From contig JAHFOH010000024.1 of assembly GCA_023266955.1 (NCBI GenBank), forward strand, positions 1-13,620: a stretch of DNA of 13,620 bases, written 5' to 3'. The first letter of the stretch is position 1. The number at the start of each line of letters is the position of its first letter. Below the pieces are notes generated by a model, which had not been told where the DNA came from, did not search any database, and saw only the letters and a list, made by a program, of their open reading frames with translations. Source of the stretch: Nitrososphaerota archaeon. Lineage in GTDB: Archaea; Thermoproteota; Nitrososphaeria; Nitrososphaerales; JAHFOH01. Below are positions 1 through 7,316 of the stretch, piece by piece. A program made the position numbers and the translations under genes.

Positions 1-449
1 GTGCCACCATCTCTCCGAGAGATATCATGGATTGGCCTCGAGGTGCTCATGCCAACACCTTCGGAGGAAATTTGCTTGCGTGTGCAGCCGGCAAAGCCGT
101 TCTCTCCCTGATGAAAAAACGGGGTCTTGGCTATGAAGTCGAAAGAAAAGGACAGCATATAATGAAGTATCTTCGAGACCTTCAGAAGAATAAGAAAATC
201 CTTGGCGATGTTCGAGGTCTTGGACTGATGATAGGTGTAGAGTTTGTAGAAGATAGAAGAACCAAGAAGCCTGCCGAGAAGCTGAGAGACCGGATCGTCA
301 AGACCGCGTTTGAAAAAGGGCTCGCCATCTTGTCCGCGGGAAAATCATCGATAAGAATCGCTCCCCCTCTCATAATCGAGAGAGACGATATTGATGCTGG
401 GCTTGGGATCTTAAGTGATAGTATAGAACTTAGTCAGAAAGCTCTCTAA
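1..449 (+). CDS. Class III aminotransferase, 4-aminobutyrate type (C-terminal part, cut by window edge)
   Basis: The frame is open to the left edge, so the first ATG at 27 is internal and only about 149 C-terminal residues are present. The segment GAHANTFGGNLLACAA is the conserved stretch that follows the PLP-binding lysine in 4-aminobutyrate and related omega-aminotransferases; the lysine itself lies outside the window. Further along, RGLGLMIGVEFV and the C-terminal SSIRIAPPLIIERDDID match the small domain that shapes the active site in this family. A GabT-like enzyme would transfer the amino group of 4-aminobutyrate to 2-oxoglutarate, giving succinate semialdehyde and glutamate in the cytoplasm. 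The nearby polyamine transporter and gamma-aminobutyraldehyde-type dehydrogenase support that substrate, but ornithine, acetylornithine or another omega-amino acid cannot be excluded. The C-terminus looks intact, ending in TAA at 447-449. Confidence 0.85.
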   Translation, partial: ATISPRDIMDWPRGAHANTFGGNLLACAAGKAVLSLMKKRGLGYEVERKGQHIMKYLRDLQKNKKILGDVRGLGLMIGVEFVEDRRTKKPAEKLRDRIVKTAFEKGLAILSAGKSSIRIAPPLIIERDDIDAGLGILSDSIELSQKAL

Positions 450-672
450 TAGTACCCGAATTAATATCCAGATTCGCCAGGCAACCTGCTAGGCTTGTGG
501 GGTATGCATTGTAAGTGCCTCCGAAGTCGACTTTGTCCAAGGATATACGGGTGATCGTCAAATCATCAAATCATAGGATCCGAGCCTCCCGATAGATTCG
601 GTCCTGCCTGCAGAAGGAACGGTGGGATGAATAGATTACCTGCATATCCTCAGAGATACGAAGGTAAAAGAC

Positions 673-894
673 TTGGCTCAGTCTGCGTTTGGAAGGGGCT
701 TCTTCGGTGGGTATTTTAGGCTCATTCGAAGACTACTCCCTCGCGAGTCAGCCGTGCCGGGACTAATATATTCCAAAACAAACGAGGAGTTGAAACGAAT
801 CCTGAACGTCTTCGACTACAATTATCTGAATACTATCTACAACGATGTCTTCGAGCAAGTCGATAAGCAAGTAATCTCAAAGCATGTTGCATGA
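673..894 (+). CDS. Hypothetical small protein, possibly a gene remnant
   Basis: I do not recognise this protein. The ORF from TTG at 673 encodes 73 residues: a basic, glycine/aromatic N-terminus (FGRGFFGGYFRLIRRLLP) and a charged, helix-like C-terminal half with many Asn, Tyr and Asp. There are no cysteine pairs, no signal peptide and no known motif. The frame stays open upstream to a TGA at 628-630, and those 14 codons also read like protein (beginning IDYLHILRDTKVKDL), so either the real start is a non-ATG codon further up or this is the 3' end of a broken gene. An ATG at 627 with a purine-rich leader opens a different frame that ends at 719. A strong hairpin overlapping the TGA at 892-894 argues that the region is transcribed. 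Whether a functional protein is made is uncertain. Confidence 0.4.
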   Translation: MAQSAFGRGFFGGYFRLIRRLLPRESAVPGLIYSKTNEELKRILNVFDYNYLNTIYNDVFEQVDKQVISKHVA

Positions 895-927
895 CCACCT
901 ATTCTGGTGGCATGCACCCTCTTTTCT
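888..927 (+). terminator. Hairpin plus pyrimidine tract at the end of the small ORF
   Basis: TGCATG (888-893) and CCACC (895-899), with a single bulged A between them, pair with GGTGG (906-910) and CATGCA (911-916) around the loop TATTCT. That gives an 11-bp stem. CCCTCTTTTCTT follows directly. The stem overlaps the stop codon of the small ORF. It looks like an intrinsic-type terminator; archaeal termination depends mainly on the T-rich tract, so the role of the stem is inferred. Confidence 0.55.
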
Positions 928-991
928 TAGATAGATCTAATTTAGTGGAACCCGTTCTCGACTTAGCTCAAACTCTGTAAAACATAATATC

Positions 992-1867
992 GTGATGTCA
1001 GCGAACCGACTGGAAGGGCGAATAGTGTCTTTCTCTAGAACAGTCAGCGTAGGCTTAGTGCAGTTCTCTTCTATCTTAGGCGATAAGCAGGCGAACCTAA
1101 AGACAGCCCTTCAAGCTATTGATAAGATCGCTGATCAGCGCGCGAAAGTCATAGTTCTACCCGAGCTGTGGCTTACAGGTTATTTGGCGGGAAGGAAATT
1201 TCGCGAGCTGGCGGAGACGATCCCGGGAGCTGCTACGCGCGTCATGGCGGAGCGGGCTCAAACTTTGGGTGCCTATCTGCTACTGGGTTCAATTCCGGAG
1301 AAAGGGGAGTTTGACAAACTCTACAACACGTCACCAGTAATCAGCCCGAAGGGCAGAATAATATTGAAGCATAGAAAAGTACACCTTTGGAGAAACTACG
1401 AGAAGAAGTACTTCCTTGCAGGTGATGAATTCAGAGTAGCTGATACATCCTTCGCGAAAATCGGTTTAGCCATCTGCCATGATGTGGATTTCCCCGAAGT
1501 ACCAAGAACGCTTGCACTAAAAGGAGCTGAGATACTATTTTGTCCGAGCGCCTATCCCTCTCCTTTCGAGAAAGATTGGGACGTTATCCTAGCGGCGTCG
1601 GCGATACAGAATCATGCTTTTCTGGTAGCTGTGAATCACATTGGAGATGAGGCTGGTAATTTAGCTTCAAATTATTTTTCGCATGGTGTCCACTTTTTCG
1701 GCAAGTCGAAGGTAGTTAGCCCTTCCGGCGAGACCCTGCTAGAGATGCGCTCAGATTCCAACAATACAGAAGTGGCGCTTGTTGAGCTGAACCTAGAAGA
1801 AGTACGCAGGTACAGGAATTCCGCCAATAGCTTCTTTGCTCAGAGAAGACCGGAGACATACATCTGA
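992..1867 (+). CDS. Carbon-nitrogen hydrolase, nitrilase superfamily
   Basis: The 291-residue protein has the complete nitrilase-superfamily catalytic set: Glu58 in LPELWLTGY, Lys129 in KHRKVHLW and Cys162 in ICHDVDFPE. The expected fold landmarks are also present, with the first beta strand VSVGLVQFSS from residue 18 and a terminal RRPETY. Such enzymes hydrolyse non-peptide C-N bonds (amides, N-carbamoyl groups or nitriles) through a cysteine thioester in the cytoplasm. Family members include N-carbamoylputrescine amidase and omega-amidase, and the polyamine-transport neighbourhood makes a carbamoylated or amidated amine plausible, but the sequence does not fix the substrate. The region after Cys162 (FFGKSKVVSPSGE) differs from what I recall of AguB-type carbamoylputrescine amidases. 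Adjacent GTG (992) and ATG (995) codons compete as the start; about 17 residues precede the conserved fold. The gene stands alone, with gaps of about 100 bases on each side. Confidence 0.88.
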   Translation: MMSANRLEGRIVSFSRTVSVGLVQFSSILGDKQANLKTALQAIDKIADQRAKVIVLPELWLTGYLAGRKFRELAETIPGAATRVMAERAQTLGAYLLLGSIPEKGEFDKLYNTSPVISPKGRIILKHRKVHLWRNYEKKYFLAGDEFRVADTSFAKIGLAICHDVDFPEVPRTLALKGAEILFCPSAYPSPFEKDWDVILAASAIQNHAFLVAVNHIGDEAGNLASNYFSHGVHFFGKSKVVSPSGETLLEMRSDSNNTEVALVELNLEEVRRYRNSANSFFAQRRPETYI

Positions 1868-1940
1868 TCAGACAAGTGCCCACCCGCATTCCGAATCAAT
1901 CGTTTGAATTAATATTGCCGAGAAGGAATTAATCTTGAAG

Positions 1941-1947
1941 TTTTATA
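1941..1947 (+). promoter_or_regulatory. TATA-like box of the MFS transporter gene
   Basis: TTTTATA lies 25-31 bases upstream of the ATG at 1972, with purine-rich sequence (CTTGAAG) just before it where a BRE would sit. This spacing puts transcription start at or within a few bases of the ATG, giving a leaderless or near-leaderless mRNA, which fits the absence of a Shine-Dalgarno sequence. Confidence 0.55.
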
Positions 1948-1965
1948 GCTTCTAGGCCAGAAGCT
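1947..1965. promoter_or_regulatory. Inverted repeat, candidate operator before the MFS gene
   Basis: AGCTTCT and AGAAGCT form perfect 7-bp arms around AGGCC. The element starts at the last base of the TATA-like box and ends six bases before the ATG, so it covers the expected transcription start. A repressor bound here would block polymerase loading. The symmetry is seen directly; the operator role is inferred. Confidence 0.45.
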
Positions 1966-1971
1966 CATAAA

Positions 1972-3216
1972 ATGGTTGGTTTCCCCAGGTCGAGTGTCAC
2001 GGGACGGGAGTGGACAAGAAACTGGCGTTTAGTAGTGGCGGGTTTTTTCGTCACCTTTGCGTACTCAACGGTCACAAGTTACGGCGTGTTCATTAAGCCT
2101 GTACAGGAATCTTTCGCATCTTCCCGAGCGGAGGTCTCGCTAGCTCTATCAATTAATACGCTAATGTATGCCTTGTCAGCCATCGTATTCGGTGTCCTCT
2201 CAGATAGGTTAGGGCCAAGAAAAGCGATCGTCCTAGGAGGTGCGATGGTCGGGGTGGGGTTAGGTCTATCAGCCATAGCTCGGTCCTCATCTGATCTCGT
2301 GTTATTCTTCGGCTTGCTAGCTGGTATGGGAGTTGGCTCCTTATTCATCCCTCCCAGTACTGCGATTATCAGCAGATTCAAAATTAAGTCTACCCTCGCA
2401 TTGGGCGTCGCGGACATGGGAGATACCATAGGAACGGTGATAATTCCTCCCATAGCAGTTGCCCTAATTGTCACTCAAGGCTGGAGGTTCTCAATGCTCT
2501 TGTTGGGAGTAATCGCTTTTAGCTTGGTGGCAGTTGGGTCGGTTGTAATCGGGTCAAGTTTTTCCGAAAGTGGTATAGCAGCTGACAGATCGAGTTTACG
2601 CGAGTCGGCTATAGCCCAGGCCGTTAGAATGCCTTTCTTCTACCTCATACTCGCGCTATACACTCCAATCACTCTGAGCGTGATGCTATCGCTGGCCCAT
2701 CTGGCTCCTTACACAGCTGACATTGGCCTCCCTCCAGAAGCAGGTGCTCTGGTCTTGTCCGTCGTTGGCGCGAGTATGGGAATCGGCAGGATGACGACAT
2801 TCCTACTTACTGAAAAACTGGGTCTTCGAATAGCGGTGACTCTGAATTTTCTGCTCGCGAGCCTTGCGTTCCTTCTTCTACAGACAAAGAGTCAAGCACT
2901 GCTTTATCCCATTGCAGCAGTACTCGGAATAACATTCGGCAGCCTTCCACTCATGCTGTACGTAAGGATAGCGAGCTTCTACAAACGTCAAGGGCTTGGT
3001 GGGGTCTTGGGCCTTATCGACGGCATCAGCTGGGGTGTTGGCGGATTGATTGGACCTCTATATGGGGGCCTGTCATATGACTTTTGGCATAGTTACGATC
3101 CAGCATTCTTGTCGCTTGCCACGCTCATGCTTGGGACGGCGACTCTAAACTTCGTTTGGAAAACACGACTAGGCAAATCCGTCTATAAGCCATTCAAAGA
3201 CACGTCGAGAGATTGA
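1972..3216 (+). CDS. MFS transporter, oxalate/formate antiporter-like
   Basis: The 414-residue protein is strongly hydrophobic, consistent with about 12 transmembrane helices in two halves separated by a more polar loop near residues 195-210 (ESGIAADRSSLRES). The MFS signature between helices 2 and 3 is visible as FGVLSDRLGPRKAIVLGG at about residues 77-94. The N-terminal pattern, with WRLVVAGFF and then TSYGVFIKPVQESF, resembles the OFA/monocarboxylate branch, whose members exchange or co-transport organic acids such as oxalate, formate, pyruvate or lactate across the cytoplasmic membrane. A carboxylate or amino-acid derivative connected with the neighbouring catabolic genes is plausible, but the substrate is not readable. 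The ATG at 1972 is preceded by a TATA-like box at leaderless spacing. No truncation or frameshift is seen, and the cytoplasmic C-terminus ends at TGA 3214-3216. Confidence 0.88.
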   Translation: MVGFPRSSVTGREWTRNWRLVVAGFFVTFAYSTVTSYGVFIKPVQESFASSRAEVSLALSINTLMYALSAIVFGVLSDRLGPRKAIVLGGAMVGVGLGLSAIARSSSDLVLFFGLLAGMGVGSLFIPPSTAIISRFKIKSTLALGVADMGDTIGTVIIPPIAVALIVTQGWRFSMLLLGVIAFSLVAVGSVVIGSSFSESGIAADRSSLRESAIAQAVRMPFFYLILALYTPITLSVMLSLAHLAPYTADIGLPPEAGALVLSVVGASMGIGRMTTFLLTEKLGLRIAVTLNFLLASLAFLLLQTKSQALLYPIAAVLGITFGSLPLMLYVRIASFYKRQGLGGVLGLIDGISWGVGGLIGPLYGGLSYDFWHSYDPAFLSLATLMLGTATLNFVWKTRLGKSVYKPFKDTSRD

Positions 3217-3277
3217 CTAGGCACCGTTGGGTACGAAGCTGTCGCAAGTTTGAACCAGCTGCAAAGATTCAGCAAGA

Positions 3278-3285
3278 CTTTTTAC
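3278..3285 (+). promoter_or_regulatory. Possible TATA-like box of the polyamine ABC operon
   Basis: CTTTTTAC lies 35-42 bases before the ATG at 3320. If it is used, transcription would begin around 3305-3310 with a short leader. It is the best A/T-rich candidate in the 103-base gap, but it is a weak match and no clear ribosome-binding site follows. Confidence 0.25.
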
Positions 3286-3319
3286 CCACGCTTGGCCGTA
3301 TCCCGACAACCTACGTAAT

Positions 3320-4372
3320 ATGGAAACAGACGTCGAACTACGGGATGTAACCAAGAAGTTTGAAACGGTGACTGCCGTAGACGACGTATCTTTTGAAGTT
3401 CGCAAGGGCGAATTCTTTTCGCTACTCGGGCCGTCGGGATGCGGTAAAACAACTACGCTTAGAATGATCGCTGGTTTCGAGGAACCGACTGTGGGTGAAA
3501 TATATGTTGCAGGTCAGCCTATGAGAGGGGTCCCTGCCTTCAAGAGGCCGACGAACCTCGTTTTTCAAAGCTTGGCTCTTTTCCCACACCTAGATGTCTT
3601 TGGTAACATAGCTTTCGCCCTCAGAATAAAGAAACTGCCTGAGGCCGAGATTAGGAAGAGGGTCGGCGACACTTTAGCTGTGGTAGAGTTGGTTGGCTTG
3701 GAAAGGAGAAAGATAAGACAGTTGAGTGGCGGTCAACAGCAGAGAGTAGCTATAGCTAGAGCGCTGGTCAATGAGCCCAAAGTCTTGCTACTTGACGAAC
3801 CCCTGGGTCCCTTAGATCTGAAGTTAAGGATAGAGATGCAAAAACAGCTTAAGCGGATCCAACATGAGGTGAAGACTACGTTCATCTACGTTACTCATGA
3901 CCAGAATGAAGCGATGATGATGTCTGATACGATAGCCGTAATGAATTACGGAAGAATAGAGCAGATCGGCACTCCCGAAGAAATTTATGAGAATCCTCTC
4001 ACATCCTTTGTAGCCCGATTTGTTGGACAGTCAAACATGATCGAGGGAGAATATTCTGATGGGTTTGTTGTTGCGCAAGGTCTGAATATAATGGTGCCAG
4101 TTCAACAGCAACTTAAGTCCGAGGTGACCTTGTTCGTAAAATCTGAGAAGATAGCGATAGCTAGGAGGCTAGAACAACTAGACAACATATTCGAAACTGA
4201 AGTGAACGAAGTAAGGTATAACGGTCCTTACACAGAATATCGCGTTGTATTGAACAGGTTTTTCCTAAACATCGTTACACCTAACCTTAAAGGCAAAGAG
4301 ATCTTCAAGGTCAGCGATAAGGTGTTAGTTGGCTGGAACAAAGAGGATTGTATCGTGATGAGTAAAGACTGA
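3320..4372 (+). CDS. potA: ABC transporter ATP-binding protein, spermidine/putrescine type
   Basis: The 350-residue protein carries every nucleotide-binding motif: Walker A GPSGCGKTT (37-45), Q-loop Gln83 in VFQSLALFPH, signature LSGGQ (135-139), Walker B VLLLDEP (155-161) and H-loop His193 in YVTHDQNEAM. Residues from about 235 form the TOBE-type regulatory region typical of PotA and related MalK/FbpC-like ATPases. It would hydrolyse ATP on the inner face of the membrane to drive uptake through the two permeases encoded directly downstream. The D-loop reads GPLD where SALD or GALD is usual, a mild deviation. The polyamine assignment comes mainly from the permease pair and binding protein, since the ATPase alone would also fit iron(III), thiamine or other PotA-like importers. 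The stop codon is 11 bases before the next start, so the genes are probably co-transcribed. Confidence 0.88.
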   Translation: METDVELRDVTKKFETVTAVDDVSFEVRKGEFFSLLGPSGCGKTTTLRMIAGFEEPTVGEIYVAGQPMRGVPAFKRPTNLVFQSLALFPHLDVFGNIAFALRIKKLPEAEIRKRVGDTLAVVELVGLERRKIRQLSGGQQQRVAIARALVNEPKVLLLDEPLGPLDLKLRIEMQKQLKRIQHEVKTTFIYVTHDQNEAMMMSDTIAVMNYGRIEQIGTPEEIYENPLTSFVARFVGQSNMIEGEYSDGFVVAQGLNIMVPVQQQLKSEVTLFVKSEKIAIARRLEQLDNIFETEVNEVRYNGPYTEYRVVLNRFFLNIVTPNLKGKEIFKVSDKVLVGWNKEDCIVMSKD

Positions 4373-4383
4373 GGCTGACATGA

Positions 4384-5286
4384 TTGAGGACCCTAAGCAA
4401 GCTGTTGGATCTTCCTCTTAATCAGCTCAGGAAGAGCAAGAAGTCGAGAACTCAATTCAGCGTTGGACCTTCGCTTTTCTGGTACGCCTTCTTCTTCGTC
4501 ATCCCAACCGGCTACATGTTCATCATAAGTTTCTGGAGGCAAAGTGGAATACGTCTTATTCCAGATTTAACACTGGGGAATTATTTTGAATTCTTCGTAA
4601 ATCCAGTATACTACGGGGTTTTCCTGAAATCTTTGTTAATCGCAGTTAGTGTGACCTTGCTGTCTGTGGGATTTGGATATGCAGTAGCGTACTACATGGC
4701 CACGCGGATAAAGAAGTACAAGATTCCTACACTGCTCTTATTGCTCGGTCCTTTCTGGGCTAACTACCTGCTCATTATCTTCGCATGGAAAGCGATTCTC
4801 GGTAAAACTGGGATACTCAATTCATTTCTGCAATATTTGGGATTAATAGAAGAACCAGTAGGATCCTTACTCTATAGTCCGCTGGCGGTGGTCATAACGC
4901 TCGTCCACATCTGGACGCCTTTTCTGGTGTTGCCTATGTTCACATCACTCGAAAAGATAGACCAGACCCTCCTAGAGGCTGCCGAAGACCTCGGCGCTAA
5001 CAAAAGACAGGCCTTCGCTAGAGTTACTCTACCCCTAAGCATGCCTGGGATTATGGTGGCCGTGCTCTTTGTCTTCATTCCGACCGTGGGAGAGTTCATC
5101 ACTCCTCTGCTCGTAGGCGGACCAGCGGGGCAGATGTACGGAAACCTAATTCAAGTCCTCTTCCATCGAGGTTTTGACTGGCCCCTCGGGTCTGCCCTTA
5201 CTTTCATAATGTTCATGGTTACTGTGGCGGCTGCCTCGATACTCATCTTGAAGATTGGGTTGCAGAAGGTTATTGAAAGCCTCTAG
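4384..5286 (+). CDS. potB: ABC transporter permease, PotB-like
   Basis: This 300-residue membrane protein has a basic cytoplasmic N-terminus and then about six hydrophobic helices (roughly 29-50, 80-106, 114-138, 165-187, 221-243 and 270-290). The cytoplasmic EAA loop that docks on the ATPase is clear: EAAEDLGANKRQAF from residue 198, with TLPL at 215-218. Length and order match the first permease of spermidine/putrescine importers (PotB/PotH class). The start is TTG at 4384, the first possible codon after an in-frame TGA at 4381-4383; GAGG at 4371-4374 gives a plausible ribosome-binding site nine bases away. An overlapping ATG at 4380 opens a different frame and stops after 13 codons. The reading frame overlaps the next permease gene, indicating coupled expression. 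Confidence 0.88.
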   Translation: MRTLSKLLDLPLNQLRKSKKSRTQFSVGPSLFWYAFFFVIPTGYMFIISFWRQSGIRLIPDLTLGNYFEFFVNPVYYGVFLKSLLIAVSVTLLSVGFGYAVAYYMATRIKKYKIPTLLLLLGPFWANYLLIIFAWKAILGKTGILNSFLQYLGLIEEPVGSLLYSPLAVVITLVHIWTPFLVLPMFTSLEKIDQTLLEAAEDLGANKRQAFARVTLPLSMPGIMVAVLFVFIPTVGEFITPLLVGGPAGQMYGNLIQVLFHRGFDWPLGSALTFIMFMVTVAAASILILKIGLQKVIESL

Positions 5287-6064
5287 ATCCTCTTTCAATC
5301 TGGCCTGGCTTAGCAAAGGTCTGTTTACAGTCTTCTTGTTCTTCGTCTATGCACCGCTTTTTGTTCTTGTTGTGTTCTCCTTCAATGATTCAGCGATTCT
5401 AACCTTCCCCCTAAAGGGCTTCACCTTAAGATGGTACGAACAATTCTTTGGCAGTGGAACCATCCTTCAGGCCGTTGTAAACAGCCTCACACTTGGAGGC
5501 TCCGTAGCATTGATAGCCACAGCTATGGCTATACTTGCCAGCTTTGCCATAGTAAGGTACAACTTTCGGGGGAAAGCTGTTTTCAGTTACCTAATCATAA
5601 TGCCTATGGTGATCCCGTACATCATCATGGGCGTCTCTCTTCTCATATTCTTCTCCTACCTCGGCTTCGAACTGTCACTCTTTACCGTCCTCCTCAGCCA
5701 TACATTGGTGGCGCTACCATTTGCAACGCTGGTCCTAGTTGCTAGACTCATAGGCTTCGACAAGTCGCTTGAAGAGGCGGCGATGGATCTGGGGGCTGAC
5801 GAGTTGACCACCTTCAGGAAAGTCACCCTGCCCTTGATGTTCCCAGGAGTGTTGGCGGCAACGATGATATCATTCCTAATTTCCTTTGAAGACGTAGTCC
5901 TGGCTTTCTTTACGATAGGATACCAGCCTACAATCCCGATCTACATACTTGGTCAGCTGAGGCATCCAACCAACCTCCCCATCCTGACGGCGATAACTGT
6001 TTTCATGCTATTCATTTCGACAGGAATTGTAATCCTATCTTACCTCGTAAGAAAGTTTGAGTAA
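5255..6064 (+). CDS. potC: ABC transporter permease, PotC-like
   Basis: This second permease of the cassette has up to 269 residues and about six hydrophobic helices, and it carries its own EAA loop: EEAAMDLGADELTTF from residue 173, with TLPL at 191-194. The N-terminal pattern FFVYAPLFVLVVFSFNDS and the sequence FTLRWYEQFF are characteristic of PotC/PotI-type permeases. It would pair with the upstream permease to form the translocation channel. Two TTG starts are possible: 5255 (32-base overlap with the upstream gene) and 5273 (14-base overlap), and the second has AGAAGG three bases upstream. I cannot decide between them, and the difference is six residues before the first helix. The gene ends at TAA 6062-6064, about 45 bases from the convergent binding-protein gene. 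Confidence 0.88.
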   Translation: MGCRRLLKASRSSFNLAWLSKGLFTVFLFFVYAPLFVLVVFSFNDSAILTFPLKGFTLRWYEQFFGSGTILQAVVNSLTLGGSVALIATAMAILASFAIVRYNFRGKAVFSYLIIMPMVIPYIIMGVSLLIFFSYLGFELSLFTVLLSHTLVALPFATLVLVARLIGFDKSLEEAAMDLGADELTTFRKVTLPLMFPGVLAATMISFLISFEDVVLAFFTIGYQPTIPIYILGQLRHPTNLPILTAITVFMLFISTGIVILSYLVRKFE

Positions 6065-6115
6065 AAAAATGAAGAGTGGGGTTTAAGGCCTGAGAGTGGG
6101 CTCTTGAGCTAGGCC
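6063..6115. terminator. Hairpin between convergent permease and binding-protein genes
   Basis: GGCCT (6087-6091) and GAGAG (6092-6096) face CTCTT (6101-6105) and AGGCC (6111-6115), with the loop TGGG and GAGCT bulged on one side. On the - strand this is followed by TTAAACC and then a run of seven T (complement of the A run at 6063-6069), so it fits as the terminator of the binding-protein gene. It overlaps that gene's stop codon. For the + strand operon the evidence is weaker. Confidence 0.45.
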
Positions 6116-7233
6116 CCCTTTACCTCAGCCCAAACCTCCTCGTACTTCTCGACCCTAGGTTGATACTGCCAGAAGATCGTATCTGCGAAGTTGGGAGGAT
6201 TCATTTTCATAGCCTCTACGATGCTCTGGTCTGCCGATTTGACTGACAACCTGTTAGAATGACCATATGTGAATAGGTTGATGAGGTTAGTGCCAGCCCA
6301 CGGGCTCAACCATGAATTGATATATTCGTAAGCGAGATCGAGCTCCGTACCCCTCACATCCTTAGTTATTGCTAATCCACAGGCCCAAGAAAACGCCTTT
6401 TCAGGCAGTGCAAACTTCACAGGAGCTCCTTCGGCAGCTGCAATTGCCGGTGCATCATTCCAAGAATAAGCGATACCAACCTCACCAGTATTTAGCAATT
6501 GGGCAAGGTCCGTACTGAAGGTCCAGTACGAAAGGATCAATGGCTTCTGCCTTATGAGCAGTTGCTTAGCACTTTGAAGCTCAGCATCAGTCATGTCCCA
6601 CAAATTGGAGGCCCTTGTTAATACTCCCGCCACAGGAACTGATTCAATCGCACTATCTGACATCGAAACCTTACCCGTGTATCTTTCGTCCCACAGAGCA
6701 TCCCAAGTCCTAGGCTCTTCCTCAACGACATCCGTCCTGTAAGATATCCCCGAGTAACCCCAGTCCGCAGGAACCATATACAGGTCTCCATCGGCGTAAA
6801 TGTCTCTTAGGTTACGCAGTTCCGGCCAAATATTGTCCCACTGTTGAATGCGTGAGGTATCAATGGGTTGAAGTATTCCCGCAGCAACGTAGCGAGGTAT
6901 GTTGTATGAACACGGGTGAACGATGTGGGTTTTGAAACCTGCTATAATCTTCGTGAGAGCTTCGTTCTCATCCTCGAAGAACGCGAAGTCAACTCTCACA
7001 TTAGGATATGTCTGCTTGAAAGGATATGACCAGAACTCTTCAGCCTCGTATCCTGCCCACTCGAAGACCTGCAACGTGCCAGTTACATCTGTCCTCTTTG
7101 CCGACGTAACTATTTGCGGCCGCGGGCGCGGTTGTAGCGCATAGTATAACGCAGTACCCCATCCTCCCACTCCCAGTACTCCTCCAGCGACGGCAGCGGC
7201 ACCAAGTTTGGTGATCGCTCGCCTCCTACTCAT
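6109..7233 (-). CDS. potD: Polyamine ABC transporter substrate-binding protein, Tat-type signal
   Basis: From the ATG at 7233 the protein has 374 residues. It begins MSRRRAITKLGAAAVAGG, a twin-arginine signal with a hydrophobic stretch and no lipobox cysteine, so it is probably exported folded and held at the cell surface by its uncleaved helix or otherwise. The mature part matches the PotD-like family of extracellular binding proteins: LQVFEWAGYEAEEF at its start, YMVPADWGYSGISYRTD in the middle and DLAYEYINSWLSP near the end. It would capture putrescine, spermidine or a related cation and deliver it to the PotBC channel. It lies convergent to the ATPase-permease operon, not in it, so its level is probably set separately. 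An ATG at 7254 adds seven residues (MRPPRRP) and the frame extends to 7371, but the Tat motif and the GGAGG just upstream favour 7233. Confidence 0.85.
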   Translation of the reverse strand: MSRRRAITKLGAAAVAGGVLGVGGWGTALYYALQPRPRPQIVTSAKRTDVTGTLQVFEWAGYEAEEFWSYPFKQTYPNVRVDFAFFEDENEALTKIIAGFKTHIVHPCSYNIPRYVAAGILQPIDTSRIQQWDNIWPELRNLRDIYADGDLYMVPADWGYSGISYRTDVVEEEPRTWDALWDERYTGKVSMSDSAIESVPVAGVLTRASNLWDMTDAELQSAKQLLIRQKPLILSYWTFSTDLAQLLNTGEVGIAYSWNDAPAIAAAEGAPVKFALPEKAFSWACGLAITKDVRGTELDLAYEYINSWLSPWAGTNLINLFTYGHSNRLSVKSADQSIVEAMKMNPPNFADTIFWQYQPRVEKYEEVWAEVKGA

Positions 7234-7251
7234 CGGCCTCCTAGGAGGCCG
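7234..7251. repeat. Perfect 18-bp palindrome over the binding-protein ribosome-binding site
   Basis: CGGCCTCCTAGGAGGCCG is identical to its reverse complement and lies directly before the favoured ATG (7233, - strand). In RNA it would fold as a 7-bp GC-rich stem with a CUAG loop, placing the GGAGG in the stem. It could therefore hide the ribosome-binding site, or serve as a dimeric protein site in DNA. If translation starts at 7254, the element merely encodes RPPRRP. Confidence 0.5.
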
Positions 7252-7256
7252 CATTC

Positions 7257-7279
7257 GACCAGAAGGTAATCCTTCGGTC
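7257..7279 (-). promoter_or_regulatory. Second hairpin in the binding-protein leader
   Basis: GACC plus GAAGG (with one bulged A) pairs with CCTTC plus GGTC around the loop TAAT, a 9-bp interrupted stem. It sits just upstream of the 18-bp palindrome, in what would be the 5' leader if transcription starts near 7288. Seen in sequence; any regulatory or attenuating role is inferred. Confidence 0.35.
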
Positions 7280-7310
7280 AACTTCTCGCAAGCTCCAACG
7301 ACTCTGTATG

Positions 7311-7316
7311 ATTTAA
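7311..7316 (-). promoter_or_regulatory. Possible TATA-like box of the binding-protein gene
   Basis: On the - strand the sequence reads AAAAGTTAAATCATAC, with TTAAAT at 7316-7311. A start about 25 bases downstream would fall near 7288 and give a leader of about 35-55 bases containing the two hairpins. This is a weak match and there is no independent support. Confidence 0.25.

Noticed and set aside
1957..1963. CCAGAAG shared between the MFS operator candidate and the binding-protein leader hairpin
   Set aside because: A shared 7-mer is expected by chance in a window of this length, and it also occurs inside the binding-protein coding sequence.
2079..2474. Antisense ORF of 131 residues inside the MFS gene, and similar antisense or out-of-frame ORFs in other genes
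   Set aside because: They lie entirely inside well-supported genes and show no family features; they are shadows of the real coding frames.
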